From Schizophyllum amplum (taxonomy: Eukaryota > Basidiomycota > Agaricomycetes > Agaricales > Schizophyllaceae): a stretch of DNA of 48,319 nucleotides. The stretch spans positions 1-48,319 of the forward strand of contig VDMD01000158.1 of NCBI GenBank assembly GCA_007026445.1. Direction: 5' to 3'. The notes beneath the pieces were generated by a model. The model had not been told where the DNA came from, did no database searches, and saw only the letters and a list, made by a program, of their open reading frames with translations. Each line of letters begins with the position of its first letter. Position 1 is the stretch's first letter. This document shows, piece after piece, positions 18,497 to 30,098 of the stretch. The position numbers were made by a program, and so were the translations under genes.

Positions 18497-19027
18497 CTAG
18501 AGGCGCATCTGCAAGATTATAAGCACGCTGTGCGTAGCAGAGAGGTCGCGGCAACGCGCCTGTGCACCAGCGCATTGAGTACAACGCCCGAGGCGTCGAG
18601 AACGCGCGAGACCCTGACCTTCGCCGTCCATCACGCCGAGAGAGACGTCCTCCGAGACGATCCGCGACGCCCGCCGCGGTTGTAACGAGACGAGGCAAGC
18701 GGGTTGCGCTCGTCGAGAACAACGTCGGCGGACATCTCCGGCGGTCTCTCGTCCTGTCCGAGGAGTGGCGTGAGGGACAAGGTCGCCGTCGACCGAGGAG
18801 CTGAGGTCGTCGCCGGCGGCATCGACGGCAGTTGAAGACGCTCGACGTCGGCCAGCGCGCCAGCCGAGGCGGACGGGCGCGGCAGGCGGATAGACGTCAT
18901 GGTAAGAAGCAAGCTGCGTGAGGTCAGTTTCAAATTCAATCAAGTCAATATAAAAACTTACTGGCACGCGCCCTGAGCGGTAATCGAGCTTGTGTCCTGG
19001 AGTAACAACGATTAGTATCGAGTTCAT
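18497..19027 (-). pseudogene. Same hypothetical gene, frameshifted (unit B)
   Basis: One G is missing at about 18689 (gagacgagg where C and D have gaggacgagg), so the frame used in A, C and D is lost and the protein ends in a different tail. The missing base is in a short run and could be an assembly error. Confidence 0.4.
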
Positions 19028-19606
19028 TTAAAGATGAATGGAAAGACCGACTACGAAGCGTTGACTGACCGCGTGTCGCGAGTGACAGGGAGGATAGCTG
19101 GATGTTTGCAAAGTTGATGTGCGGTTGGATAAAGCGAGCTGGAGCGAAGTGATCAGTAAACGAGGACTGGATACTAGGAGAAACTCACCAATAGTCGAGA
19201 CAAACGTTGACGAGCTGCGTGTCGGGAGTGACAGGATAAAGCGAGCGGACCTGGAGCGAGATGATCAGTAGACAAAGACAGGATAATAGGAGAGGCTAAA
19301 CAAATATCGAGACGGACGTTGAGGAACTGCGTGTTAGGAGTGACGAATTGCATCACGATAAAGCGGACCTGGAGCGAAATGATTAGCAGGCTGTAGGACG
19401 GCTTGAGCAGAAAGCTCACCAAACAATCGAGGCCATGATAGCCCGGCGACGTCTAGGTGTGACAGGTAAGAAGGCGAAGGATTAGATGAGTATAAGAGAG
19501 TGGGGAAGGTGATGTCGAAAACCAAAGGAACCGACTGGTCTTTATACCTGCCCGACGGCTATTTCTGCCGCGGGCAACCAATTCAGTTCCGCAGTATTCC
19601 ATCACG

Positions 19607-20158
19607 CTACGCCGGGTACCACGCGGCGAGTTTGAGGCCGAGATCTGGACCCCGGAAAGCGGAAGATTCGGAGAGGGCGCCAAAGGCGCTGGTTTCTCGC
19701 CGACGCTCCCCTGCATCACACGTCAGCCCGGTAGCAACGCAATCAAGTGGGAACATACCGACTCGGGCATGAGCGGCTGCGCGAGAAGTTGCCGCCGGAT
19801 GGGCGGAAGTTCTGCGAGCTCGCCAGTCGACGCGCCACAGCGCGTCCAAGTCGTTTTGCATGGTCCTTGTCGTGCGCCGCGTCGAGCAGAGCACGACAAA
19901 GTAGTAGCGCAGTGTGCCTTGAGTGACTCGGAGCGCGTGACGAAGCGACGAGCACACGACAAGGCGCCAGCAAAGTCGGTGTTGTTGTTGAACTTGAGAG
20001 ATCAGTGAGATCCCCTTTTGGAAGCCTTTGGCTGCTCGAAGAGCAGCGCGCCGCCGGCGCGCGTCGCCCACCTCGTCGACCGCATCCTTCACCGAGAGCT
20101 CAACATAAAATATATTCTCGTCATGGAGGACATGCATATCCGGGTGTCTGGGCTGCAT
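19607..20158 (-). CDS. Hypothetical protein, 183-codon open frame (unit B)
   Basis: Counterpart of the unit A frame, longer at the N-terminus (MQPRHPDMHVLHDENIFYV). Same terminal intron. Confidence 0.35.
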   Translation of the reverse strand: MQPRHPDMHVLHDENIFYVELSVKDAVDEVGDARRRRAALRAAKGFQKGISLISQVQQQHRLCWRLVVCSSLRHALRVTQGTLRYYFVVLCSTRRTTRTMQNDLDALWRVDWRARRTSAHPAATSRAAAHARVGMFPLDCVATGLTCDAGERRRETSAFGALSESSAFRGPDLGLKLAAWYPA

Positions 20159-20237
20159 GGGTGCAGAACACGCCCTGTGAGCGAGGAGGAATCGTGCAGA
20201 GCGACGGCGAGCGCACCGTCGCCCTCGTCGTCTCGCA

Positions 20238-20648
20238 TCACGTTTCCATCATTTTGATGGGATATGTCAGCGACCAGGACCCTGTATCTGAGAGCGAAAA
20301 CTCACTGGATTCCGATGGAAGATGCGGAGAGGCGGAACACCCGCGTAAAGGAATCGTGCTACCGCGACCGCGCGCGGTGTCCGGCGGCCAGCGTGTCATC
20401 ATACGTATGTTCGGACGGAACTCGGGAAGCAACAGCGTGAATGCGGTGTCGTCAGCTGGAAGTCTGGGCGCGCGGTGAGGAGCAGGGGATGAGGAGAGGG
20501 TGTGGCATACCGTGTCAAGGAAGGTGCGGAGGCGCGGGTTGAGGCCTGAAGCGTCGAGAGGCATGTTGGTAGACTAGAATGAGTCATCGAGAACGTCAGC
20601 CTCAGCTCGAACGACTACGCTACGGGCTCACCGAAAACGACGCCACAT
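20238..20648 (-). CDS. Hypothetical spliced gene beginning MWRRF (unit B)
   Basis: Same model with a 47-nt second intron. Exon 3 reads ADDTAFTLLLPEFRPNIRMM. Confidence 0.42.
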
Positions 20649-21102
20649 AACAAAAAACGCCCTTGTTCGCGACACAACGCAACGTTGGAGGCGAAGATCG
20701 CGCATCGGACAGCAGAAGCCGGTTTCTAAACACTAAGTGAACAAGTTTTGAGCCGGGAATATTTTGGCTTTGGGTGACAACTTACGGACACGAAGTGGTC
20801 GAGTTCTACATGCAGAACTCTTCCATCTTCTGGAACGATAAGGTGGGACCGTGATCCCGCCCATCGGTACTTGCTGTGCGTGTTCTGGTGGTGTAGGACG
20901 CTCACCTCGGCTGTGTCTGGCCCATCCCCGGTGCCAGACCGAAGCCGGGCGTCTTAGATGCGCGAGCGAGGTGCGCGCCACCCGAAACTCATTCGCGTAT
21001 TGCGAGCGATCCACTCACGCTTCGCGCGCCGCATTTCTGCGATGAATGTATCAAGGTGCAAGCAAGATGCCTGTATCGCCATCATAGCAGGAGGCAAGAA
21101 CG

Positions 21103-22649
21103 ATGGGCGGGAAGCGAAGACGGGGGCGCGAGATTGACAGCAGTCGGCGGATGCGGACCGAACCCCCGCGCGCGTCCCATTCCGAATTTCGAACAAGTCC
21201 CGCTTGCTCTGTCCCATCGTCGTCCTCGCGGTGAACTCGCGCACCTCCCCGCCGCCGAGGTACTTGCTTCATGCAAGCTCATAAATTCTATCATATGTAC
21301 TTCTACCCGTCTAGCTCTACAAAGTGCGGCGCTTATTCAGAGACCGCCGCGTCGCGCGTTTTCTCGACGGCCCAGCCTCGCCCGCCGCGCCGTCGGCGGC
21401 ACCGTTCAGAGTACTCATCGCACCGGGAATTCACGGTGCCGCCGACGGCCTTGTGAGCGCGACTGGGGTGTTGAGAATAAACACCCGCACGAGACGCCGG
21501 AGGCCCAAATGCAGAGATTCCACGCTCAGGGCAGACTCAGGGTATGCCGTATGATCGGTCGCCTTGGTGAGTTTGGCCTTGTTTTGCGCCGTACCCCGCG
21601 AGTTCCGTGAGCGCACGCATGTCCGGACGGCGTGTTTTGCTTATATGCTCATCGTCATTCAGCTTCTCCCTCTTCTCCGGCGTCAACCTCCCCCTTTACT
21701 CGTGACATACCGACGTGAGTAACGTTGCAGCAACATGTTTACCTTGCTGACCATATATCCAGCGCCCTCCGCCTCGCACTCAAGCTCCCATACTCAGCGC
21801 CTGACGCGCAACATGCGTTGCGACTCACACACACTATGCGGACGACCATCGACGGTAGTCTAGCTCGCACGAACTGCTGCGGCGACGAGCGACGGAGCTC
21901 AGCAGGCGGCGCTACGCGCGGTCCTCTTTTCAGGTGAGCTCTGAATGCTGCACTCCTGGTACCTAGCGCTGACCTCGTCGCAGGGCGCCCCGCCCTCGCC
22001 ACGGACCTCCCCGCGCGCTGTCGTCATGGCCACGGGACGCCCCCGCTCGCCTTTCACCCATTCGGCCGGTCCAAGCGGAGAGGTTTCCGACGGCGTTCCT
22101 AGCACTAAAATAAATGCAAAATGAACGCGAATTTCCCCAGACTCGCGCGGGGGTTCTCGAATATGTTTTCGACTTGGGGGAGGATTAGGAGCGCGGCGGG
22201 CGGCGCGCAGCGCCGCCGCGCACTTGTTGAGGTGCGTTGGTCAATTTATCTTGTATTTGCATGCTCAACCAACCCCAGGGTTCTCGTCAACTCCCGACAA
22301 CCCCTTTCCCCGGTCCAAGCGGACGTCATTCTGGCGACGATTCAGACGTCAAAATCGATGGAAAATGAGGTCGTTTTCCAAGAAATTTGCGCGGGAAGTC
22401 TAGCGGATTTCTGCGGTTTTGGGAGAGCGGCGGGCGGCGCGCAGCGCCGCCGCGAACTTGGCCAGGTGTGTTGGACAATTTACCTTGTATTTCCATGCTG
22501 ACTGGACATGTAGGACCCCCAGCGCCCTCCGACTCTTCGCACGCTCTGAACAATTCCTGACGCACCGACGACAATTGCGACCCCAAAATCGCTGCAAAAT
22601 GAGCTCGTTCTTTGAAAATTCGCGCGGGGAGTCTAGCGGAACTCTGTGA
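21103..22649 (+). other. Candidate multi-exon gene with duplicated exon modules (unit B)
   Basis: Same structure. The intron at 21715-21762 is 48 nt against 53 in A, with its flanking exons still in frame (STSPFTRDIPT, then ALRLALKLPY). The 187-nt exon is 22279-22465. The frame is open further than in A but meets TAA at 22111-22113 where A has TCG. Confidence 0.35.
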
Positions 22650-22715
22650 TCTTGGGGAGTGGAGAAGGACGTTGAGATGGTACGTGGCCCCTTTCCTGAT
22701 GTGAATAGCGCGCTG

Positions 22716-23425
22716 ACAAAGTCGTGAAGCAACGTATCTTCTTCCGGCGAGCGCCCTACTCATTGCCCTCATTTCGACCTCACCCTCGCGTCCCCCGAAG
22801 CGCTGAGGCAACGTATGGCCTTCCCGCGAGCGCTAAGGCAACGTATGGCAATTCCGCGGGCGCTGAGGCAACACATCGCCTTCCGGCGGGCGCTGAGGCC
22901 CGGCGAGCGCCGCTTCGGGCGCGGCTTAGGCGACGAGGCAATGGATCGACGTCCGCCGAGCACGACTTTGACGAGCACGACGTCCGCCGAGCACGACTTT
23001 GACGAGCACGACGTCCGCCGAGCACATCGTGTTCCCGCAGTCCAGGTGAGTCGCCCGACCTCGTACGCAAATGCGCGTCATGCTGACGGGTCCACTGAGG
23101 TCTTGAAGCAATGGATCGACGTCCGGCGAGCGGCGTGAGGCGACGTCTGACGAGGACCGAAGACGACTTGGCCGTTGAGGCAACAGATTGACGTCCGGCG
23201 AGCAGCCCAAGGCGACGTCCGGCGAGCAAGGCCCGAGGACGACTTGGGCGTTGAGGCAATAGACCGCCGTCCGGCGAGCAGGGTTAGGTGCGACTTGGGC
23301 GTTGAGGCAACAGATCGGTGTCCGGCGAGCAGGCTTAGATGACATCCAGTCAGCAAGGTCATAGTCGACCGACTTGAGCGTCGAGGCAATAGATCGTCGT
23401 CCGGCGAGCAGGTCTTGACACCGAC
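22716..23425 (+). repeat. Degenerate minisatellite of about 30 bp (unit B)
   Basis: Same family with a different number and order of copies, including a tandem gacgtccgccgagcacgact block at about 22949-23025. Confidence 0.8.
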
Positions 23426-23932
23426 GATGTAGGCGGCAGCGTTTTCGCGAGTGAGGTGTGCTTACAGGCTGAGTCTGCTCGCTGTAAGCGATGGGATTGT
23501 ACGAGTTTCGTGGCGCTTTCGACGTCTCGGTCGATTTGCTATGAACTTGAGAACATCGTTAAAGTCTGGCAGCACATTTATGGCGACTTTCCAGTGCACT
23601 CGTGCACTCGAGCCAGCACCTTCGTTGTATTCCGCCTTTGCCGTGCCGCGCAGTGAGGTAATGCATGGAGACCCGGCGAGATGTATCATGTCCGTGGACT
23701 TTGCGGTTTAGAGTGATGCTGTAGGGACATTGTGCATCTCGCGTACTTCTACTCGTAGCCTTGAATACACTGTGCAAACACTGTTGTTCGAATATGACTT
23801 TTGGTGCAAAATAGAGCTGTCTGAACCAGGGCTCAGCAGGCTGTAGAATTGATCGGGATTTATTACAGGGATGAGGTGATTGCGGCGGTAGTCAGTGCGG
23901 CGGTCGAGCACAAATTGATCGGGATTTATAAA

Positions 23933-24112
23933 TTATTCCAGGGATGGGGCACCGGCGTCTGCGCAGAAAGTGTGTGGCGGCGATAAAATAATTTTCGAGT
24001 GCACGAGGAGGCAACCGGCGGTAGGAGAGTTCAGGGAGCTGGCCAAAATCGGTGAGAGAGAGGATTGCGAGAGAGGGAGGAGGGCGGGCAGGACGAGAGA
24101 AAGACAAGGCAT
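23933..24112 (-). CDS. Hypothetical small protein, 59 codons (unit B)
   Basis: Counterpart of the unit A small ORF with an in-frame 12-nt gain near the C-terminus; begins MPCLSLVLPALLPLSQSSLS. Confidence 0.4.
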   Translation of the reverse strand: MPCLSLVLPALLPLSQSSLSPILASSLNSPTAGCLLVHSKIILSPPHTFCADAGAPSLE

Positions 24113-24706
24113 GATTTCTCAAGGAATTGAAGGTGCTGTCCAAAAACGATGGCAATCGCCTGCGCCGATGGGTCCAAGTATTTCTATACCTTACCCGGAT
24201 ATATCTAGTCACGGAGCGTGATATCGGCAGCTGGATCTGGGAGTTGAGGAGCTAATAGCATAGGCAGGGAGGCAGCGAGAGGCTTGGAAAAGAGCAAGGC
24301 AGGCTTGTATTGTGCAGTAGTATAAGACCCGGTGAGTCCGAAAGGCGTAGCTGCAGCGGCTGGCGAGTTGTATACACATATAAAGGGCGTTAAGTTTGCA
24401 GCTCTCTCTTCCCAAACAGGAGTGTAAGCAGCGCCGATAGCAGTAGTCGAACCGTGATCTCGTCACGTCACTCGTCGCAACGGGCCCTGTCGCCACATCG
24501 CCGCCCTGCCGCCGCGGGGGGATTTATAGCGGGGCGACCTGTCGCATAGTAAGTAGGCGGAGCAGGCGTCCTTTGCCGTGGCTGTGCGACGTCGCTGCGT
24601 CTTGTCCACAACGCTCATGTTCGTCTCGCTTCAGGCGGTCTAACCCAGCCGACGGTCCCTTATAGCAGTGGGCAACTTCCCTTTTGTTCCCGCTGCACAG
24701 TCAACA

Positions 24707-26533
24707 ATGTCTGCCAGCGCGGTATTTGAGCATGCTGCAATTCTCTGCATTCGGTACGAGGTCCTGGCTTCATCAACACCTCATGCTGACCCCCTCCACT
24801 GTCCAGAGGGGGCTTCTTCCTCGCATGCCGCAGATACCTGATCCATAGCCTATATGCCGATCTTCAAGACCTGTCCCTGCCCGCCGGCGCTGCCGCAGAG
24901 ACGAGCCCCAAGTCCCCCGAGATCGAGTTGGAAACGCTACCCATGCCATCCGGCGCCTCGGCGCAGCCACCGCGGTCGACACTGCATTCGACGATCTCGC
25001 GCGTCGTATTCGCGAGCTGCTTCACCGAGACGTGCACGATGTTCTTCCTGCTTTTGTGCCAGGGCATGAGCATGTTCCAGCCCAGGTGTGTTCATGTGTG
25101 CACGCGCAGTCGTCGGCCCCGCTCATCGCCCACTCCTCAGCGTACGCCTCGTGCAGTGGAAGATCTCCCTTGCGCTTCTCCTCGTCAACATCATCTTGAC
25201 AATTCCTTCCTCCATCAGCCTCGTCCTCTCTGTCGGCGCCAGCGCTCGCGACGCGTCCCCCTCGCGCGTCTGCAGCCCGCGGCTGCTCCTCAACCTCATC
25301 CCCGTCGTCCTCTACCTCTCCGCCCTCTCCTACATCCCCCTCCCCGGTGCACTGGCTCCCACCGGCTTCGCTGCGGGCGTCCTCGCGCGCCTTGTCGTGC
25401 TGGGCACGACCATCCTCGGGCTCCTATCGGGCTTTGGTGCGATCAGCAGCGCGTGGCCATACCTGCCATTCGTCAACCGTGCAAAGAGCCTGCCGACGGA
25501 GCAGGACCTGCGCGCGGCGGAGCATAGCTTGGACCGCATCCGCGCAGACCTAGCAACGCTCAACGGCGAGCTGACCCGCACCTCTGCATCCTCGACGGAT
25601 GGGTCGTGGATCTCGCGCGTTGCGACGAGTTTCCGTGGAGGTGACAGCAGTGCGTGCCATCTACATCCACAGCTCAATGCTAACAAGTCTTCCAGGAGCT
25701 CAAGAAATGAAAGGCCTCCGTGCCCTCGAGGCCGAAATGAGCCGCAATTTTGACGATCTCACGCGGCGGTATCAAGAGCACACGTACCGACGCACCTTCC
25801 GTGGGCGCGTCGTCGCGGTTGTCGGGCGCCTATTCGCGGTCTACTGCGTCGTGCGCATTGTCAGCGTGAGTGCTATGCCCCACACGTGCGAAACCTACTC
25901 ACATTCCACCAGTCCGCCCTCCATCTCCTGTTCCCTAGCAATGCCGGCTACAACACAGCCACGTCCGACTTGCTCACCGATCTCCTCGCGTATTCCTTGT
26001 CCATAGTGTCGCGGGAGGAAGTGGTAGGGCGGGACGACGTCGCGTTGATATCGAGGCAGATCAGCCTAGGGCTGGTCGGCGTGATCATATTGATGAGCTT
26101 GAGGCTTGTGCTCAGGGGGGTGACAAGGGTGCGTGCTAGCCGTCCCGCCTGCCGTGCCTTACACCGACCCTCTTTGCAGGCTCTCCAGGTGACTAGCCGC
26201 AACCTCGGAGCATCGCTGATGTTGCTGGTGCTCGCGGAGCTCATCGTGAGTCTGCCACGTTCGCTCCTCAACCTGACTCACCTCGCATCTCTGCAGGGCA
26301 TCTACCTCCTCTCTACCATTGTGCAGCTGCGTACGTCTTTCCCGCCCGAGAAGACAGACACGGATGGTAACAAGACAGACACGGATGGCAACGCTCACGA
26401 CAACAACCTCTTCTCTACGATCCCCGCGTACGAGGTGTTTGGCCCGCTGTTCGACTGTGCGTTTCTGGCGACGACGGCGGTGTCGGTATTCGTTAGGTGG
26501 ACGGCGGATCGGGTAGATGGGATGGGGAGGTAG
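24707..26533 (+). CDS. GPHR: Golgi pH regulator (GPHR/GPR89/GTG) family membrane protein, copy 3, intact
   Basis: Family members are multi-pass proteins of the Golgi/ER; animal GPHR is described as an anion channel needed for Golgi acidification, and plant relatives are the GTG proteins. My exon chain is 24707-24753, 24807-25085, 25141-25649, 25696-25865, 25913-26128, 26180-26245 and 26297-26533, giving 507 residues (human is about 455). Recognition rests on the LLSGFGA motif followed by a WPYLPF segment, a helical hydrophilic stretch (AEHSLDRIRADLATL), the RTFRGRVVAVVGRLFAVYCV segment, and SRQISLGLVGVIILMSLR in the C-terminal ABA_GPCR-like half. The start is the first ATG in a good context (caacaATGtc), and exon phases agree throughout. 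The donor of intron 3 is ambiguous: GTGACA at 25641 and GTGCGT at 25650 are both in frame, 9 nt apart. Exon 7 carries a duplicated KTDTDGN. Confidence 0.94.
26351..26392 (+). repeat. 21-bp duplication inside GPHR exon 7 (copy 3)
   Basis: aagacagacacggatggtaac followed by the same word with one change, adding KTDTDGN once more. Present in copies 3 and 4 (37423-37464), absent from copies 1 and 2. Confidence 0.9.
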
Positions 26534-27018
26534 GGGCTGTCGAAGGGGGCGACGGAAGGAGGTGGTCGAGGGAGGGGGTGACAGAGAGGGGAGGAGGGGG
26601 AGGGAGGAGGGCAACGAAAGGGGGGATTACGGAGGGAGGAGGAGGGAGGAGGGCGACGAAAGGGGGGAGGGGGGCGACACAGAGCGGGGGAGGGGGGCGA
26701 CACAGAGCGGGGGAGGGGGCGACGAAGGGAGGAGAACGGAGGGGGAGGCGATGAGGGAGGGCGACGGCGAGGGAGGGGAGGGATGAATGGGGGAGGGCGA
26801 CGAAAAAGGGGAGGGGGAATGAAGGGGGGATGACGGAGGGGGAGGGGGTCGACGGAGGGGGAGGGCGATGAGGAAGGGCGATGGCGACGGCGAGGGAGGG
26901 GGTGACAGAGGGGGGAGGGCGACGAAAAAGGGGAGAAAGGAATGAAGGGGGGGTGACGGAGGGGAAGGAATGAGGCAGGACGACGGCGAGGGGGAGGGAG
27001 CGCGAGGGGAGGGGCGGA
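26534..27018 (+). repeat. G-rich purine tract after GPHR copy 3 (unit C)
   Basis: Same tract. It differs from the one in B by a few G-run lengths. Confidence 0.9.
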
Positions 27019-27327
27019 CCCCACCCTCTCGCTTCCCTCTCCCTGTTCCATTAGCATGCGGCATGCACACGAGGTGGAGGACGGCGACCATGGCTGAGCA
27101 GACGGCGGGAGGATGAGGAGGGATGAGGGATGAGGAGGAGGGAGGAGGAGGAGGGAGAAGGGGGGAGGAGGGGGCAGGGAGAAGGAAGGGCGAGGACGAT
27201 AAGAGAGGGTGCTCGACGCACTTCTCATCTCGCTCTCATGTCCTCTCGTTGTCGCGCGCCTCCCTCCCCACCTTCCCTGACGGCCTACTTGTCGCTTTTG
27301 AGGCACGGCGAGTGGTGCCGACGCTTC

Positions 27328-27390
27328 GTAGTCTACGTCGTGTAGGCTGTAGTCTACGTCGTGTAGGCTGTAGTCTACGTAGTGTACTCG
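27328..27390 (+). repeat. 21-bp tandem repeat, three copies (unit C)
   Basis: Identical arrangement to unit B. Confidence 0.88.
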
Positions 27391-29140
27391 TTGCAAGTAG
27401 ATAACTCTAATATGATGTTGATTTCTGCAAACTAGGTGTGAACGCGAGAGGGGGAGAAGGGGGCGAGCGAGCGGGGGAGTGTGAAAGAAGTGAAAGGAGT
27501 GAGAAAGGAGTGAAAGGAGTGGAGAGTCGTGAAAGGAGTGACGGAACGTGCAATCTTGCACGAGTGAGGACTGGAGAAGTGGACGAGTAGGGAAAGCACG
27601 ACGAACAACAACAAAGGCAACGACACGATGAGTGGAGCGAGACGGGGGGCAGGCGTTCACTCAAAGGAGTGACGGAACTTGCAATCTTGAGACTGCGAAA
27701 GAACGTCGGTGAGAGAGGGGATGGCATAGGACAGCGAGCGCGTACTCGCACTGCGCTCACTCATTCAGCGACATGGCGAGACGTGACTTAGTTGCGACGA
27801 TGTGGCGTGCTCAGCGAGAGCACTCGGGGACGCATTTGGGGGCAAATCATTTATATTCGTTATCTACGACGTACAATACTATATACCCAAGCCAAAATCC
27901 TTCCCTCCGACGTGGGGGCGTGAGCGCGCAGTCAACGCGGCCCGCTCACTTGATTCCGAGACCGACGTCGTCGACATCGCGGGTGGGGCCAACAGCACAA
28001 GTGAGACACGCCTGTGCTCGTTCTTGAACAGCTTCTTGATGTGTGCGCGCGTCGCCGAGGACGTCCCCGCGAAGTCGGGACAGGTGGGGCATCCGCGAGC
28101 AGTTGTTCACTCAGCGAACGCGGGTTGAAGGGTCTGCAAACCAGAAAGTTAGCGAGCTTCCCAAGTGGCGAGAATAGAAAGCGCCCAAATGGGATCACGA
28201 CAGAGAACTGCAGAGCGTCAATGAGGTGGGTCAGAGTCCATATGTAAGGATAAGTAAGTGAGTAAACGGGGGGCAGGGAAATAGAAGCCACAGTCGTGGT
28301 ATCCATTGACTTGAAAAGCCGCCGAGATGAGAAGATTAATCGAGGGTCAGCGGGCGAGTGGATCATACAGGAGGAAGTTAATCTGAGTGGCCAGGGTAAC
28401 ATGTAGAAGAACGGATGGGGTGAAGCGACAAAGCGGAGGTGAGATATGATAATTTTCGAAAAAGCGCCGACCTTACCGTAGCTGTAGGCAAAAAGTGAGT
28501 GATCCAGGGGGTATATCGAATATTCCTGGCGGTTTATTAGCACGCATTTGATGATCTAGTACTCACTTACAAGCAGCGAGACCGCTAGATCAACCCGCGT
28601 TGGGGATCATCCTGATGCTGTAACACAGACGATTAGTGCGAACCGGGCTGCGAATCGCACTCCCGCCGATGGTCCGTCATAGATCCCCGCCTTGACGAGG
28701 CAGATGTCCCGGCGACGCAGCCCGCTGCGTCAACTCTGCGAGCTGCATTAGCAAGAACACAGACGTGTAAACAGCAAACTCACAAGAATTACGACAAATA
28801 AAGTGCGCGGCGGCGCTGCGCGCCGCCCGCCGCGCCCCAGACTCGTTCCCTCACCTCCCAAAGCAGTCGCGTAGGTCCCCGAGAATTCCCGCGCGACTAT
28901 TTTGACGTCTGGCTTCATTTTGCATTGATTTTGTCGGGCAGACCCTCGCCAGAAACGCCCCCGCTTGGACCGGCATATGGGGTATCGGGGTGCCGGGACA
29001 ACGGCCAGAGCCAGTCGCCAAGGAGACGGAGGGCGAAGAGGTCGGCGGCGGGGGTGGACGAGGTTGTGGGTGCATGTGTACGACATGATCCACTACCATA
29101 GAGTCAGTACGTGCCTTACAGTCTTGAGGGATACTCACCT

Positions 29141-29350
29141 CTATGGAAACGACGACGTCAGCGTCATTTTTCGAGCTGGCTGGCGGCCAACGCGGGCGCG
29201 CACGTCACTCGCAAGTTGAACTTCGGAGGTCACGACCTGAGCACGTGACTCAGTGTTGAACTTGAGGGAGTTCGCGAAGAGCCGTGAGTCACTGCCCAGC
29301 ACACCAGCGTCAGTCATGCTACGCCCACAAGAGCAAACACATGCACTCAC
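29141..29350 (-). CDS. Candidate small ORF / exon, 69 codons (unit C; also B and D)
   Basis: An open frame ending FANSLKFNTESRAQVV..PARKMTLTSSFP is intact in B (18071-18280), C and D (40225-40434). Unit A lacks 16 nt here (about 3052), which shifts the frame to an early stop. An intron-like segment with GTGAGT donor, GACTGACGC branch and GGGCAG acceptor lies across its upstream half, so the coding part may start as an internal exon. The motif gtgggtgcatgtgta occurs on the plus strand both here and about 300 bp to the left, a local duplication. No domain recognised. It could be non-coding. Confidence 0.25.
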   Translation of the reverse strand: MSACVCSCGRSMTDAGVLGSDSRLFANSLKFNTESRAQVVTSEVQLASDVRARVGRQPARKMTLTSSFP

Positions 29351-29558
29351 GGGCGTGCACGGCCCCAGACCTGCACGGGAAGTTGTGGGTGCATGTGTAT
29401 ACGACGTGGCGCAGATGAGGGGGGATTCGTTGTTGGTGGCTTGCGCAGCGCCGCGTGTCGTGATCGTCTACGCGAAGGCGTCAGTCCGCTTCAACGCGCA
29501 AAGGCGCAGGCACGCACCGCAGTGAGCAAGGCACGATGACGACGACATTCGTCGCCGG

Positions 29559-30098
29559 TCACAGCACTAGAGGCGCATCTGCAAGATTATAAGCACGCTG
29601 TGCGTAGCAGAGAGGTCGCGGCAACGCGCCTGTGCACCAGCGCATTGAGTACAACGCCCGAGGCGTCGAGAACGCGCGAGACCCTGACCTTCGCCGTCCA
29701 TCACGCCGAGAGAGACGTCCTCCGAGACGATCCGCGACGCCCGCCGCGGTTGTAACGAGGACGAGGCAAGCGGGTTGCGCTCGTCGAGAACAACGTCGGC
29801 GGACATCTCCGGCGGTCTCTCGTCCTGTCCGAGGAGTGGCGTGAGGGACAAGGTCGCCGTCGACCGAGGAGCTGAGGTCGTCGCCGGCGGCATCGACGGC
29901 AGTTGAAGACGCTCGACGTCGGCCAGCGCGCCAGCCGAGGCGGACGGGCGCGGCAGGCGGATAGACGTCATGGTAAGAAGCAAGCTGCGTGAGGTCAGTT
30001 TCAAATTCAATCAAGTCAATATAAAAACTTACTGGCACGCGCCCTGAGCGGTAATCGAGCTTGTGTCCTGGAGTAACAACGATTAGTATCGAGTTCAT
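29559..30098 (-). CDS. Hypothetical protein, 179-codon open frame (unit C)
   Basis: Intact counterpart of the unit A frame, starting at ATG 30098 (context tttaaATGaac) with VVTPGHKLDYRSGRVP. The intron is at 29985-30032. The ATG lies in a 10-nt insertion context that also creates an ATACTAAT branch-like word upstream of a CTCCAG acceptor, so the true first exon may be further upstream. Confidence 0.4.
   Translation of the reverse strand: MNSILIVVTPGHKLDYRSGRVPVSFYIDLIEFETDLTQLASYHDVYPPAAPVRLGWRAGRRRASSTAVDAAGDDLSSSVDGDLVPHATPRTGRETAGDVRRRCSRRAQPACLVLVTTAAGVADRLGGRLSRRDGRRRSGSRAFSTPRALYSMRWCTGALPRPLCYAQRAYNLADAPLVL

Larger units (their letters stand above)
15451..26533 (+). repeat. Tandem unit B (11083 bp)
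   Basis: Direct repeat of the same unit. It differs from C mainly by one-base changes in homopolymer runs (for example around 15.5-17.1 kb, 17.9 kb and 18.69 kb) and in the G-rich tract. From about 18.7 kb to the end it is essentially the same as C. Confidence 0.93.
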
